A DNA stretch of 64,000 nt from Myxococcales bacterium (GCA_007131745.1 SLPX01000204.1:25994-89993); one strand, 5' to 3'; numbered from the stretch's first letter, positions 8,001 through 17,308 are shown. Numbers and translations: made by a program. The notes: generated by a model from the letters alone, not told the origin.

Positions 8001-11000
8001 CAATTCCTCGCAGCGGAATTCCAAAAATTCGGCCAGGTCCAGGAACCGCCCCTCTTCTCTGAAGAGTTTTGCGAGCAAAACACCGCCCTCGCCACTCCGA
8101 CCGGATTTTTCTACCAGTCGCATCAAAACCTCCACAGCACCTTCTTTGTCGTCCAAAACCTCCAACTGGTGCCGGGCCAGTTCCATGTGGAGTTTTACGG
8201 CCCGTTCTCCCTCGGCCGAGCGCAATTCCAGTTTCATCATTCGAAGCTTTTGTTCAGGAGAAAGCTTGTCCCCCATCGACGCGAGAGCGGCGCGGGCTTG
8301 CGGGTGATCGGGTTGAATTTCCAGGATTTGCGTATAAGCCAGTAAAGCTTTTTCAGGTTGGCCGCCCGCGGATGCAAGCTCGGCCAGTTCTTGGTATACA
8401 TCCACCTTGTTTTCGGTTTCAGGAGCGGTTTGAATCCATTTCTGTAAGAGCTGTCTGAGAGCTTCTTGGTCACCTGACTCGCGCTCATGTTCAATGCACA
8501 ATTCAAGAGAATCCATCGCATGTGGATAGATGGAGAGAATTCTTCTGTGTACCTCTACAGCGGCTTTTCGATCCTGCAATCTTGAATCCAGGATCTCCGC
8601 TGCTTTTCGGTACAATTCGATTTTTCTTTCTTTGTCTCCGATCAAGGCTGCAATGAAACGCAGACCGTCCGAGTACACCCCCCAGAGGTCGCCGGAGTCT
8701 ACAAGGGACTCAAGCAGATCGTAATTATCAAAACCTTCGGGGTTGTTTTCCGCTGCTTCAACCAAAACAGAAACGCAATGTGCCTTTGCATTCAGGTTTT
8801 CTTTATAACAGCGGGCCAATTCCACCAGGGGTTCCGCTGTACCAGCGTCTTCGCTTTTTTCAACGCCGGCCTCCATAACTGGAAGCCAATATTCCCATTT
8901 CGACAACTGGCCGGCTGCTTTTGATATCAACTCTTCAAGATCTTTCTGAGTCGATAACCTATACATCAAAACCAGCTTAAAAAACGCCCCTTGTTTATTA
9001 TCAAGCTTGTGCATCAACAGGTCGTGGATGGATCTGGCCAAATCCATGCGGCGTGCGGAAGACCCCACTGATTGCAGTAAATCCACGTATAGTCTTTCCA
9101 AAAGAGTCCAGATACCGGCCTTTTCCGCAACATCGGCCGCTCTTTCTACAAGTGTTTCGTCATCAGGATCGGCAAGAGCGGCGCGTCTGAAACAACCAAA
9201 AGCTCTCGACTCTTCGGAAAGTTTTTCATCCAAAATCCCACCGGCCTTGCACAACCATGAAACTCGTTTCTCTTTTTCATCAGCGGACAAGGCCAAAGAC
9301 TCGTATATGGCGACGAGATCTTCATATCTGCCGGTTGATTCCGCTAGTTCCGCCAGATGTTCCAGCACCTCGGGATCGGCGGATCCTGCAAAAATGCGCC
9401 GTTCGGCCAACAGAAAAGCTCTTATGGGATCTCCAATCTCATCTCTGCAGAACCTCGAAGCCCGGTCACTGAATATCTTCCGCTTCTCCTCTTCGCATTC
9501 GGCCGAAAGCTCTTCCAATAAACAGAGAAAGTCTTCCTTCATGTCGGTTTCAGCGGCCAAGACATTTAATTCTTCGAGTACACTATCATCATCGACATCC
9601 AACAAAACCGATTCCCTCAAAAGGTGGTATTTCTCCCTTTTCCAATCGGAATCCAGTTTCTCGGCCGTCCATCTGAGTAGATCCGCTTTGATGGCTGAAT
9701 CGTCGATACCTAGACACCCGTACTCCAGTACACTTAGTGCGCCTTGTACATCACCGCGGGCGATCCAAAGCTCTACGAGACCTTTCACAGAATCTACGCA
9801 ACCGGGGTGAAGCGCCAGAACCCTCTCGAAAGCAGAGGCAGCCGGTAAAACCCCTTCACTTCCCATTTCCATCAAAGTTTTTCCCAGATCCAACCCGAGG
9901 CGAATTTTTTCGGAAACTTCATCCACAGAGTTTATCCACCTCTTAAGAAAACCGGCCCACCGTTCAGGATCGGGTTCTTTAGAGGAAGAACCGCTTGCAG
10001 CTTGGAGCGCTTCGATATCTTTTGGGTTCCTGTCTAAAACCCGCCACCACGCAGTGAGCGCCAGCCCTTTATCGGCTAGATTTACCTCCACGTTTCTGGC
10101 CGCCTCCCTGCACAACTCCAGGGCAGTATCCCCGTCTGCAAGATTGATTTCTCGTACAAGCGAACGATTCAGGGCCTCATACTCTCCCTTTCGCTTGTGA
10201 AGCTGCAGCAATTCGCGTCCGGCCTCTCCGTCTTCGGGATCCAGCACGAGCATGCGGCGCCATGTCTTTTCCGCCTTTTCGTCATCATGAAGGTTTTCGG
10301 AATAAATTCTTCCTAATCTGCTCAATATGTTCCGTTTTCCGGATGGATCCCTACGATGCTCCAGTTCGGCGCAAAGAACCTCGGCCAGATCTTCATATGC
10401 TTCTATTCGCTCGTAGAGCCGTGCGAGGCCTGCAAGCGCTACGGAATTGTTTTCTGGCAAAACCTCGAGGTGTTGTTTCCAGTAATCGATGGCTCTTTGA
10501 AAATCCCCCAACTTTTCATCCACCGTAACGGCAAGCTTTGCCAGAAGCTTGGCTTTGACTTCATCCCGGTCGGCCCGTTCCAACATGTTTTCAAGCAACT
10601 CCACCAATTCATCGAAACGCTCCGCCTCCATTAGAGCGGACTCTACAGCGCGGGCTGCGGAAGCATCATCAGGATGTTCTTCGAGAACTTTGCGGTATAT
10701 TTCCAGCGCGGCTTGCTGTCGTCCGCCTTGGTAGAGTGCATCTGCAATCCACCGCTTCAACCCCATGGCGCCCGATGAATCCAATTCTTTTTCCGCACGT
10801 CCCAACATAGCCGTCAGGGAGTCCCAGTCTTTCCTTCGAGCAGACACTTCCGCGCTTGCAAGCAGCGCCATGGAATCTTCAGGTTCTTTTTCAATAAGAC
10901 GATCCACGGTTTCTTTCGCCCGGTCCAGGTCACCGGCACCGTACAGACAAAGTTCCACTACTTCTCGCAGCTGAAGGTTTCCAGCAGCGGACTCCATGAT

Positions 11001-12695
11001 TTGTGCGTCCTCGAACAAAAAATCGGCCAGATCCTTCCATCGGCCTCCCTCCCTGTAAAGCTGCGTCAACGCCAACCTAACCTGGTGCAGTCCTCCTACC
11101 AGTTTCCAGAGTCTCTCCCATGCTTCAACCGCCAGGCCGGGATCCTGTATCCGTTGCTGGGCGATTTCAGCAGCCATTCTTGTCCGCTCAAGCCTTTCAT
11201 CGGGATCCCATGTTGTCTCCACGCTTCCCAAGTAGAGACGAAACAAAGCGTTCCATTGCGAATTCTTTTCGTAATAAGAAATCAGAAACTCAAGGGCTTT
11301 TCGGCTGGAGGGATCTTCGCGTAACAGCTCTTCAAAAACAATTCGAGCTTCGTTTTCCGAGCCGACGTGATCCCTATATATTTTACCCAGATCCAGAAGC
11401 AGGGCTGCACGCGCAGGCCCCTCTTGTGCCCACGCCGCATGTTCGAGTGCTTGTCTTGTCAGATCTGCAAGCGATCGCCACCGTTTTCTCAGCGCCAACC
11501 GGTGAGCCTGGTCTTGAAAAGACGACCTTTGGGCCAACCAGGACGCGCTGCCCTCAATGTCCATTGTTTGGGATACCTCGCCCAATTCTTCCAGTCCCTC
11601 GGAGCCCTTGCGTTTGCGTGATTCTTTAAGCTTGGGTTCGCCGGTGTCTTTTATCCCAACATCTACCTCACTGTGCTCATGGTCTGCCCGCTCTTCGGAA
11701 AAACCCGCTTTATCAGATTCCACACCATCAGCCGACACAGTAGTTAAAACATCTGTAATTTCGGTTGCTTCCGGGGTCTTAACATCCGCAATCTTTTTTC
11801 CAAAAACTTCTCTGGACTCCAGAATTTCGTTGTCGGAAATCTCCACATCCTCCCCTTCAATAGCGGCCTCTTGTTCTCCTGCTTCTTCTACCACCATCCT
11901 TGCATCCTGCTTCTTGTCTGAGATTTCGTCGATACCATCCTTTTCAGTGCTTTCCGTTTCGTGAGCTTTTTGTTCGCCGTCCAATGCTCCTTCAGAAACC
12001 TTTTCTTCAGCAATGTTGCTTTTTTTTCCAAGCAATTCTCCGGCTTCTTCAGGGGTTATCTCTTCAGCATCCAAAAGATCGTGTTCCATTGTTGTTTCCG
12101 GCGGAGCCGCTTCATGTTCGCCGGTCGAGGCCCATGACTCGTGCGTGTCGAAACCCTGTGCAATCCTGAGCGGTTCTCTTCTTTCTTCATCCATGAGGTC
12201 GGGTTCCTGCTTCAAATCTATTTGGGATGTAGGTCGATCCAGAAAGGACATGTCATCATCCCCGCCATCCATATCTTCCAAATCTTCCAGGTCCAGGCGT
12301 TGAATTCTCGACGAAGACTTGATATCCTCTTCTGCCCTTAACACGGTGGCTTCATCGTCCGCGCCGACTTCTCCGGAGTTCCAGACAGCGTCGCTTGATG
12401 AGTCGTTACCATCCCTATCCTTCCCGCCTTTCTCTTCTATTTCTCCAACACTCACGCCGCTGGTATTCTCCTCCACCAAGAGAGCTTCATCCAAAAACTC
12501 GACATCTTCCTCTAGATCCAGGTTTTCTACGGAATCATTTTCCGATCCACTCGGGTCATTGGAAATATCCTCATCCGAACCCGATGAATTCGTATTATCC
12601 ATCTTTCGAAAACGCGGACTCTTCGCGGGGGCGGGCCGTGTTCTTTTCGAACGAGGTCCATTGTTTTTCGAGTTTTTGTCCCTGGAACTTGTCAT
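5067..12695 (-). CDS. Giant TPR-repeat protein with acidic disordered N-terminus
   Basis: A 2542-residue protein. Residues 1-30 are basic. About 31-390 are low-complexity and strongly acidic (Glu/Asp/Ser-rich), probably disordered. About 395-2190 form a long array of TPR-like helical repeats with recurring patterns such as A-LE-Y-LL-L-P-D, many with Asp-Pro/His-Pro helix caps. The last 300 residues form a non-repeat domain with a GQGRTALAKGLYSALGW segment. No signal peptide or membrane segment is seen, so it is probably a cytoplasmic scaffold. Such very long TPR proteins occur in myxobacterial relatives without known function. The ATG has GGGAGGT 8 bases upstream, and an inverted repeat lies just before it. 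It leads the operon with the M32 peptidase and PilZ genes. Confidence 0.85.
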   Translation of the reverse strand: MTSSRDKNSKNNGPRSKRTRPAPAKSPRFRKMDNTNSSGSDEDISNDPSGSENDSVENLDLEEDVEFLDEALLVEENTSGVSVGEIEEKGGKDRDGNDSSSDAVWNSGEVGADDEATVLRAEEDIKSSSRIQRLDLEDLEDMDGGDDDMSFLDRPTSQIDLKQEPDLMDEERREPLRIAQGFDTHESWASTGEHEAAPPETTMEHDLLDAEEITPEEAGELLGKKSNIAEEKVSEGALDGEQKAHETESTEKDGIDEISDKKQDARMVVEEAGEQEAAIEGEDVEISDNEILESREVFGKKIADVKTPEATEITDVLTTVSADGVESDKAGFSEERADHEHSEVDVGIKDTGEPKLKESRKRKGSEGLEELGEVSQTMDIEGSASWLAQRSSFQDQAHRLALRKRWRSLADLTRQALEHAAWAQEGPARAALLLDLGKIYRDHVGSENEARIVFEELLREDPSSRKALEFLISYYEKNSQWNALFRLYLGSVETTWDPDERLERTRMAAEIAQQRIQDPGLAVEAWERLWKLVGGLHQVRLALTQLYREGGRWKDLADFLFEDAQIMESAAGNLQLREVVELCLYGAGDLDRAKETVDRLIEKEPEDSMALLASAEVSARRKDWDSLTAMLGRAEKELDSSGAMGLKRWIADALYQGGRQQAALEIYRKVLEEHPDDASAARAVESALMEAERFDELVELLENMLERADRDEVKAKLLAKLAVTVDEKLGDFQRAIDYWKQHLEVLPENNSVALAGLARLYERIEAYEDLAEVLCAELEHRRDPSGKRNILSRLGRIYSENLHDDEKAEKTWRRMLVLDPEDGEAGRELLQLHKRKGEYEALNRSLVREINLADGDTALELCREAARNVEVNLADKGLALTAWWRVLDRNPKDIEALQAASGSSSKEPDPERWAGFLKRWINSVDEVSEKIRLGLDLGKTLMEMGSEGVLPAASAFERVLALHPGCVDSVKGLVELWIARGDVQGALSVLEYGCLGIDDSAIKADLLRWTAEKLDSDWKREKYHLLRESVLLDVDDDSVLEELNVLAAETDMKEDFLCLLEELSAECEEEKRKIFSDRASRFCRDEIGDPIRAFLLAERRIFAGSADPEVLEHLAELAESTGRYEDLVAIYESLALSADEKEKRVSWLCKAGGILDEKLSEESRAFGCFRRAALADPDDETLVERAADVAEKAGIWTLLERLYVDLLQSVGSSARRMDLARSIHDLLMHKLDNKQGAFFKLVLMYRLSTQKDLEELISKAAGQLSKWEYWLPVMEAGVEKSEDAGTAEPLVELARCYKENLNAKAHCVSVLVEAAENNPEGFDNYDLLESLVDSGDLWGVYSDGLRFIAALIGDKERKIELYRKAAEILDSRLQDRKAAVEVHRRILSIYPHAMDSLELCIEHERESGDQEALRQLLQKWIQTAPETENKVDVYQELAELASAGGQPEKALLAYTQILEIQPDHPQARAALASMGDKLSPEQKLRMMKLELRSAEGERAVKLHMELARHQLEVLDDKEGAVEVLMRLVEKSGRSGEGGVLLAKLFREEGRFLDLAEFLEFRCEELEDEGDRLDSLQEALQVRLEHVDNENPENTERLCRKILEIRPEDRQAGVLLLHTLRTQGRHEEMAELLERSAASQTDETERHWALFDLARIQLLVMKNLDEANRVFQLMEKSKRGKIPAVTAAADIAAAEGNWSEYIRHRERHAKLLDERSASLVYCHLAEVNDEHCAQPERTVSFYRRARMLDDSNDLARQALKALGRRVKDWRKEATLLQDDPGGGGCTIQEKGEKLFDAGRKTENRDDELQFLRRALAVSPNHERAWDRLADMMKDIGDLESSAGARMRALDAFLLRCVPGVDLVEEVERFHACSSAFREIGDQEESASLEKRAFDLDPKDVRAALAVANEKFDEGDFRGSAKIYEELAERTEAAGFGRDIKAHITFRLGTISLRLGDPEKAVASFKNTLEQIPLHAGALEAVGGELVGARRFAEAARMYIRAVPVTDDAQLRSRINSRLGALLEDHLRKPDEAGACYKRALDDGADDLDTLWRSLKYNQKAGRHGEALHLIDAMLDKVENPEDMAGLWVARGQMFSERPEGEDNAMEAFDMALSYDPGCREALEGLGNLLERKGEWSQLLDVLDATQQLLPPTKQAEVLVKMAEVCAKQFGDKEREESYLRLAAEIESSKEILERLHEIYSQDPSREEDAKNILGKLVAFGPPFFEPVTALGKEALESGNRRWAWCLLSPLSEVRKVDKELKSALREMRKEFDGASIPVLSEKDRNLFVRHPRHIEALERVLAEAEAIAGPFGEYDIEDLVEGEFAKIGESTGLGKVLKEQCANLGILQQDAYRAESLDVPITFAKVDAAPGIILQADFARKLVQNEVRYVFGFALELVRPGNTVLAISSGQGRTALAKGLYSALGWYGSRSGLSGKIRGSIVEKVDAETLDRWKKELDSLRNEEPEKLIESYWNGVLCTARRTGLLMAGELHLSIRAMERMEGEKIGRQVESIDELDEKIKEHVERADLLSWACTPGFRNLLT

Positions 12696-12711
12696 TTATA
12701 GCGACCTCCCG

Positions 12712-12734
12712 TTGCCTGCCGTAAAAACAGGCAA
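12712..12734 (-). repeat. Perfect inverted repeat in the leader of the giant TPR gene
   Basis: TTGCCTG (12712-12718) and CAGGCAA (12728-12734) form a perfect 7-bp stem with a 9-base loop, directly upstream of the ribosome binding site of the giant TPR gene. It could be an operator or a leader hairpin. There is no T-run in the direction of transcription, so a terminator is less likely. Confidence 0.5.
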
Positions 12735-12933
12735 ATGATTAATTATCCTTGGCAAAATGCTCTGTAAGCAAAACAACCCGTTTTTCGCACACTAGCCAAA
12801 CCCGTTCGGACCGTCAAGATGCAGAAACCGGTGTCCGAGCCCAAAGGTCCCGGTTCAACCTCTGTATTTCATGTTGCTGTTGGTTTTTTTTTGCACCCGG
12901 GCGTTCTTTTTTATGACGGGAGCGGATCTGCGT

Positions 12934-14484
12934 TCAGGGCATGGCTATCACATATAGTTTCGGAGACGCGTAGAATGCTGCTGTTATCTGAGCGGCCGCC
13001 GGTCCTCCGGATATGGAAAAAGGCGGGTAATCCCCAATGGGCATCACGTGGTGAAACTCCCAGCAATACCCGGCTTCGTACAGATGGAGGCTGTTTCCGA
13101 GGGTCAACATCGCTGCGTGAGGTCCGACCGTATCAGCAGAACCACCGGCTTCACAAATATTGCCGGGGCTTCCGGGCGTCCATCCCTGATTGTTTTCAAG
13201 GGCCAACCAGGAGGCCTTTACGTTATGAGGTTCGGGCGGATAGTCGCCGTCATCGCTCCAGTCAACCATTAATGGGTTGTTCTCCGATGGAGTGACTTCG
13301 CCGGTTGTGTTGTCAATGGAGAAGATTCTAAGCCACTCACCCTCGAACAAGGCAATGTCCGATGCACTTGAATGCCCCCAGCTTACGCCGTACGCAAAGG
13401 TAATATTAGCCCCGTTTGCACCGGGAAACTTTGATGGAATTGAACCGTGTTCGATCCATTCCATTCCGGGAACCGTCAAGACATGGTAGGTCGACTGGGT
13501 GAAAATATATGCTTCTCCGCGGGTTTGGGCATTGGCAGCCGCGATCACCGGGTGGGTCGGGGCGTGGGGTTTCCCGGCATAGGTAAGTGTCAAGGAAGAC
13601 CATCCGGAGGTAGTGTTTTCAATGGAATACAATACCGGTAGTTTTTCGATTTTGCAGTCGGGTGAGCAACCGTCGCCTGCGATGTTGTTTCCATCGTCAC
13701 ATTCTTCGCCGCTGTCTACTACTCCGTCACCGCATCTCGGTAGAGTGCAATCCGTTCGGCAAGCGTTTGGAGTTGTGTCGGAATTGAGCGCTCCGTCGTC
13801 GCATTCTTCGACTCCTGTCCAGACATAACCGTCTCCGCATGTGGCCAGCTTGCAGTTGTTAAGGCAGGAATCATTGTTTGAAGTGTTTCCATCATCACAT
13901 TCTTCCACTCCCTCCCACACGTATCCGTCTCCACATGTGGCCAGCTTGCAGTTCGGCAAACATTCACCAGTGGTGGAGTTCTCTTCTCCATGGTCACACT
14001 CCTCCCCGGGGTCGAGGATCCCGTTTCCGCAACCCGGAAGGATGCATTCCGTGGTATCGAACAAGCACGCAGGGCTGCATTTGAGCGTTCCTCCAGTGTA
14101 ATTGCCGGGAATTGTCGTGCAATCATTTCCCCCCAACAGATCACCGTCGCACTGTTCGCCGGGATCCAAGACGTTGTTTCCGCAAAGGTTTACACAAACA
14201 CTGGGTTCGCCCGAACAGGACCATCCCGGTTCGACCTTACATTCGGGGCTGCAGCCGTCTCCATCCATGAGATTGCCATCATCGCACTCTTCTCCTTCCT
14301 CGATGATTCCGTTGCCGCATATCCCGACCCCGGTTCCTCCGTCACCATTCTCCGCACCTCCGTCGACGGTGGGCAAAGGCCGCGAGCCCGGTTCTTGTGC
14401 GCATGTAGCAAGGCAGAAAAGACATGCTCCTACGGTAAAGAAAGCTATTACAGGTAGGCAATCCAGGTGTTTGAAACACTTCAT
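12934..14484 (-). CDS. DUF4215 Cys-rich repeat lipoprotein or secreted protein
   Basis: About 516 residues from the ATG at 14484; upstream in-frame starts at 14523 and 14535 lack a better ribosome binding site. The N-terminus is a signal sequence ending in a Cys-rich LFCLATC region, possibly a lipobox with an unusual Thr before Cys. About six DUF4215/myxobacterial Cys-rich repeats follow (CGNGIxxxGEECDDGNxxxGDGC type, roughly residues 53-285). The last 230 residues are rich in aromatic and beta-type segments and look like a separate extracellular domain. DUF4215 proteins are surface or secreted proteins of unknown function in Myxococcota. Two of the repeats are nearly identical at DNA level (96-bp spacing). 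It is transcribed divergently from the AgmX-like gene. Confidence 0.85.
   Translation of the reverse strand: MKCFKHLDCLPVIAFFTVGACLFCLATCAQEPGSRPLPTVDGGAENGDGGTGVGICGNGIIEEGEECDDGNLMDGDGCSPECKVEPGWSCSGEPSVCVNLCGNNVLDPGEQCDGDLLGGNDCTTIPGNYTGGTLKCSPACLFDTTECILPGCGNGILDPGEECDHGEENSTTGECLPNCKLATCGDGYVWEGVEECDDGNTSNNDSCLNNCKLATCGDGYVWTGVEECDDGALNSDTTPNACRTDCTLPRCGDGVVDSGEECDDGNNIAGDGCSPDCKIEKLPVLYSIENTTSGWSSLTLTYAGKPHAPTHPVIAAANAQTRGEAYIFTQSTYHVLTVPGMEWIEHGSIPSKFPGANGANITFAYGVSWGHSSASDIALFEGEWLRIFSIDNTTGEVTPSENNPLMVDWSDDGDYPPEPHNVKASWLALENNQGWTPGSPGNICEAGGSADTVGPHAAMLTLGNSLHLYEAGYCWEFHHVMPIGDYPPFSISGGPAAAQITAAFYASPKLYVIAMP
13838..13953. repeat. Intragenic direct repeat in the DUF4215 gene
   Basis: The 20-base word CATGTGGCCAGCTTGCAGTT occurs exactly at 13838-13857 and 13934-13953, a 96-base (32-codon) period. 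This reflects recent duplication of one Cys-rich repeat unit, both copies encoding the CKLATCGDGYVW segment. Confidence 0.75.
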
Positions 14485-14567
14485 GTTTATTCTCTTTTGT
14501 TTTGGTCTGTCATTAATCTTCATGTTCTTTTGCATTCGTAAAAATCTAACATGCCCACTCTAAACTG

Positions 14568-14585
14568 TTTACAAAGGAATGTAAA
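14568..14585. promoter_or_regulatory. Inverted repeat in a divergent promoter region, possible operator
   Basis: TTTACA (14568-14573), six bases, then TGTAAA (14580-14585) form a perfect symmetric repeat between the divergent DUF4215 and AgmX-like genes. On the minus strand TTTACA also resembles a -35 box, with TAGAGT 17 bases downstream. A regulator site shared by both genes is possible but unproven. Confidence 0.35.
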
Positions 14586-14735
14586 AGGCTGATGGGTCAC
14601 AAGTGTTGATTAAAGGGGTTTTTCTAACTGCCGGTTTTATGGTAAAGGGAGACCGAAAAACAGGATTTGGATCTAGTCGGAAACATATCAACCAAAACGG
14701 CGCGTTCGGCAGACGGACCCGCCGGGAGAAAACAC

Positions 14736-15518
14736 ATGAGAAGGAATCGGTTTGAGTCTTATGGATCTGATTTGATGAAAATGTTTGGATCTTTTGGGGT
14801 TTTTCTTTTTGGGGTAGCCGTTGCTCTGGTGTTTGCCGGGTGTCCCGCCGGAAAGAAGACGACCGAACCTCGTCCGGTTGACGAAAGCCCCGAACCCGAA
14901 TACAGCGTCGAGCATGTGCAAGAGGAGGAACCGGGTGACGGCTTGCAGATAGAGGGCATGCTCGGGACGATAGACGAACGGGTGGTAAGCCGGGAGTTTG
15001 CAAGAAAAAACTATGATATTGAACAATGTATCCTGGGCAACGTACGAGCGATGCCCTATGTAAATGGAAATATGAACTTTCATTTCGACGTGGACGCTGA
15101 GGGGGTAGTGACCGTAAAGGTTCTCGAAAATACGATAGGCAACCACCTGGTGGAAGAGTGTTTGTTGAAAGTGGCGGAATCGCTTGATTTCGGAAAACCC
15201 AAAGGCGGAAGCGCAAAGGTGGATTATCCTCTTTCGATTCCGGCAAGGGGCGATGCACCCGAAACATGGGCGGCTTCAAGAGTGAGAAAAGAGATAAAGA
15301 GGAACATGCGGGCGATAAACAAATGCAAGAAAAACGGCGAACCAAATGATTTCACCCTTTATTTCTACATCTTGCCGGGAGGCCGCATGACATCCCTGGG
15401 TGTGTTCGCCCGAAACGGTGTTCCGGACGGCTTCGCTTCCTGTGTTTTTGATGCACTCAAGGATGTAACCTTTCCAGACACTTTCGGCAACGTGGCAAAG
15501 GTGGAGTATAAATTCTGA
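14736..15518 (+). CDS. AgmX/PglI C-terminal domain lipoprotein
   Basis: A 260-residue lipoprotein. The hydrophobic signal (around MKMFGSFGVFLFGVAVALVF) ends in lipobox FAGC. After a short acidic, Pro-rich linker it carries two related domains with paired Cys. Each has a helix ending in an IxxC segment, then beta strands and a second Cys (for example QCILGNVR with EECLLKVAESL; NKCKKNG with ASCVFDALKDVTF). This matches the AgmX/PglI C-terminal domain found in gliding-motility-associated envelope proteins of myxobacteria. The ATG at 14736 has GGGAGAA 7 bases upstream; an internal ATG at 14775 would still give a complete signal peptide. It lies 23 bases before the acyl-CoA dehydrogenase gene but is probably functionally separate. 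Confidence 0.8.
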   Translation: MRRNRFESYGSDLMKMFGSFGVFLFGVAVALVFAGCPAGKKTTEPRPVDESPEPEYSVEHVQEEEPGDGLQIEGMLGTIDERVVSREFARKNYDIEQCILGNVRAMPYVNGNMNFHFDVDAEGVVTVKVLENTIGNHLVEECLLKVAESLDFGKPKGGSAKVDYPLSIPARGDAPETWAASRVRKEIKRNMRAINKCKKNGEPNDFTLYFYILPGGRMTSLGVFARNGVPDGFASCVFDALKDVTFPDTFGNVAKVEYKF

Positions 15519-15541
15519 TTGTACGGAAGGAATTTTGAGTC

Positions 15542-16699
15542 ATGAATCTTGATTTCACCGAGGAACAAATCCTGATCCGGAAGACAGCCGGAGACTTCGC
15601 CAAAAATGAACTGGCTCCCAAAGCTCAGGAGAGAGATGAAAAGGGAGTTTTCCCATCCGAAGAGCTAATCAAGCTTGCCGAGTTGGGTCTCATGGGTGTA
15701 AATGTTCCCGAAGAATATGGCGGCACCGAGGCTGGTGTAGTGGCGTATTCGCTTGCTATTACCGAGCTGGCCAAAGGCTGTGCTTCCACAACCGTGGCCC
15801 TTGCGGTTTCAAACATGGTGGCCGAGGTGATATGCAAGTTCGGCAATAAGGAGCAAAAAGAGCGATACGTCACAGCGATTACAGGGGGAGAATTCGAAGC
15901 CGCGGCATTCGCGTTGAGTGAACCGCAGGCCGGAAGCGATGCGTCCGCGCTCAAAACAAAAGCGGAAAAAAAAGGCGACAAGTGGATCATAAACGGCACA
16001 AAACAGTGGATTACTTCCGGTGATCACGCGGGGGTTTCGATTGTATGGGCCAAGACGAACCCGGACGAGGGAACAAGGGGAATATCGGCTTTTCTCGTTC
16101 CTAAGGGTGCGCCCGGGTTTTCGGTGGGACGGCACGAAGACAAGATGGGTCTTCGGGGTTCTTCCACCGTGTCGATGAATTTCGAGGATTGCGAAGTGGG
16201 CACGGATGCTCTTCTGGGAAAAGAGGGTGAAGGTTTCAAGATCGCCATGACCGCTCTCGACGGGGGACGAATCGGCGTGGCGTCTCAGGCTCTGGGGATC
16301 GGTTTGGCCGCTTGCGAGGAAGGAAGCCGCTATGCACTGGAAAGGCAGGCTTTCGGGAATAAGCTCGCAGACATGCAGGCAATCCAATGGATGCTCGCCG
16401 ATAGTGCCGTTGAACTGGAAGCCGCTCGTTTGTTGATTTTACAGGCAGCGTATCTGAAGGAAAACGGGCGGCCGTTTACAGAGCAGGCTTCTATGGCAAA
16501 AGTGTTTTCAACTGAGGCGGCATGGCGGGCCGCGGACCGAATGCTCCAGGTACACGGGGGTTACGGGTATGTAAAAGAATACCCGGTGGAGCGTTATCTG
16601 CGGGACGTGAGAGTCACGCGGATATACGAAGGAACGAGCGAAATACAGCGGCTTGTAATAGCGAGATGTGTTTTGGAGAAAGCCAAGAGAATGATGTAA
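15542..16699 (+). CDS. Acyl-CoA dehydrogenase, short/branched-chain type
   Basis: A 385-residue protein of standard acyl-CoA dehydrogenase length, alignable throughout. It has the FAD-contact segments ALSEPQAGSDA and WITSG, and the C-terminal YEGTSEIQ motif with the catalytic base Glu (E363) in the position used by short-chain enzymes. It oxidises an acyl-CoA to the 2,3-enoyl-CoA and passes electrons to ETF. Its stop codon overlaps the start of the cobalamin adenosyltransferase gene (TAATG), so the two are translationally coupled. Together with the B12-binding and MeaB genes downstream this suggests branched-chain or propionate-linked acyl-CoA metabolism. The exact substrate cannot be read from the sequence. 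Confidence 0.92.
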   Translation: MNLDFTEEQILIRKTAGDFAKNELAPKAQERDEKGVFPSEELIKLAELGLMGVNVPEEYGGTEAGVVAYSLAITELAKGCASTTVALAVSNMVAEVICKFGNKEQKERYVTAITGGEFEAAAFALSEPQAGSDASALKTKAEKKGDKWIINGTKQWITSGDHAGVSIVWAKTNPDEGTRGISAFLVPKGAPGFSVGRHEDKMGLRGSSTVSMNFEDCEVGTDALLGKEGEGFKIAMTALDGGRIGVASQALGIGLAACEEGSRYALERQAFGNKLADMQAIQWMLADSAVELEAARLLILQAAYLKENGRPFTEQASMAKVFSTEAAWRAADRMLQVHGGYGYVKEYPVERYLRDVRVTRIYEGTSEIQRLVIARCVLEKAKRMM

Positions 16700-17295
16700 T
16701 GGAGCCGGAAGCAATGAAATCGGAAGAAAATGCGAAAGAGAAAAATTGCGGTTGCGGCTGCGAAAAACGGCTTAAAAAGGGCTATATCCATGTCTACACC
16801 GGAGACGGAAAGGGCAAGACCACCGCTGCACTGGGTTTAGCCGCCAGAGCGGTGGGACACGGCATGAAAGCTTTCGTGATCCATTTCATGAAGGGTAACA
16901 TTGAATACGGTGAACTTGAAACAGCCCGAAGGCTTGCTCCGAACCTGCAAATCAAGCAAATGGGCCGCGAGTGTTTTGTGGATCGAAAAAACCCTGATCC
17001 CATAGATGTGAAAATGGCTTCAGACGCTCTCGATCTTGCCGGAAAAGCTATCATGGAGGGTGATTTCGACTTGGTGGTGCTGGATGAAATAAATGTTGCA
17101 ACGGATTTCGGACTCGTTTCAGCGGATGATGTTTTGGACTTGATTCGGAAAAAACCGGACCATGTTGAGATTGTCATGACAGGACGATACGCGCACAAAG
17201 AATTCATCGAGGCGGCTGATCTGGTCACCGAAATGAAATGCGTAAAACATTATTTTGACAAAGGAGTTCAAGCTCGGGTCGGAATCGAGCGATGA
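16699..17295 (+). CDS. cobO: Cob(I)alamin adenosyltransferase, CobA/CobO/BtuR type
   Basis: A 198-residue protein with the P-loop GDGKGKTT (residues 35-42) and the motifs of the CobA/CobO/BtuR family (FMKGN, VLDEIN, TGRYAH). It transfers adenosyl from ATP to reduced cobalamin, making the coenzyme B12 used by methylmalonyl-CoA mutase. The ATG shares its A with the stop codon of the acyl-CoA dehydrogenase gene. The N-terminus carries a Cys cluster (NCGCGCEK, residues 16-23) not typical of the family, which might bind a metal. Placement between an acyl-CoA dehydrogenase and the mutase accessory genes fits local supply of the cofactor. Confidence 0.92.
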   Translation: MEPEAMKSEENAKEKNCGCGCEKRLKKGYIHVYTGDGKGKTTAALGLAARAVGHGMKAFVIHFMKGNIEYGELETARRLAPNLQIKQMGRECFVDRKNPDPIDVKMASDALDLAGKAIMEGDFDLVVLDEINVATDFGLVSADDVLDLIRKKPDHVEIVMTGRYAHKEFIEAADLVTEMKCVKHYFDKGVQARVGIER

Positions 17296-17308
17296 CATGG
17301 AGGATGAA

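Noticed and set aside
9007..9810. Plus-strand Ser-rich frame of 267 codons inside the giant TPR gene
   Set aside because: Ser/Arg-rich mirror of TPR codons; several similar frames occur along the gene.
14569..15345. Minus-strand frame of 258 codons opposite the AgmX-like gene
   Set aside because: Overlaps the lipoprotein gene antisense and gives a Pro/Arg/Ser-rich product without a ribosome binding site.
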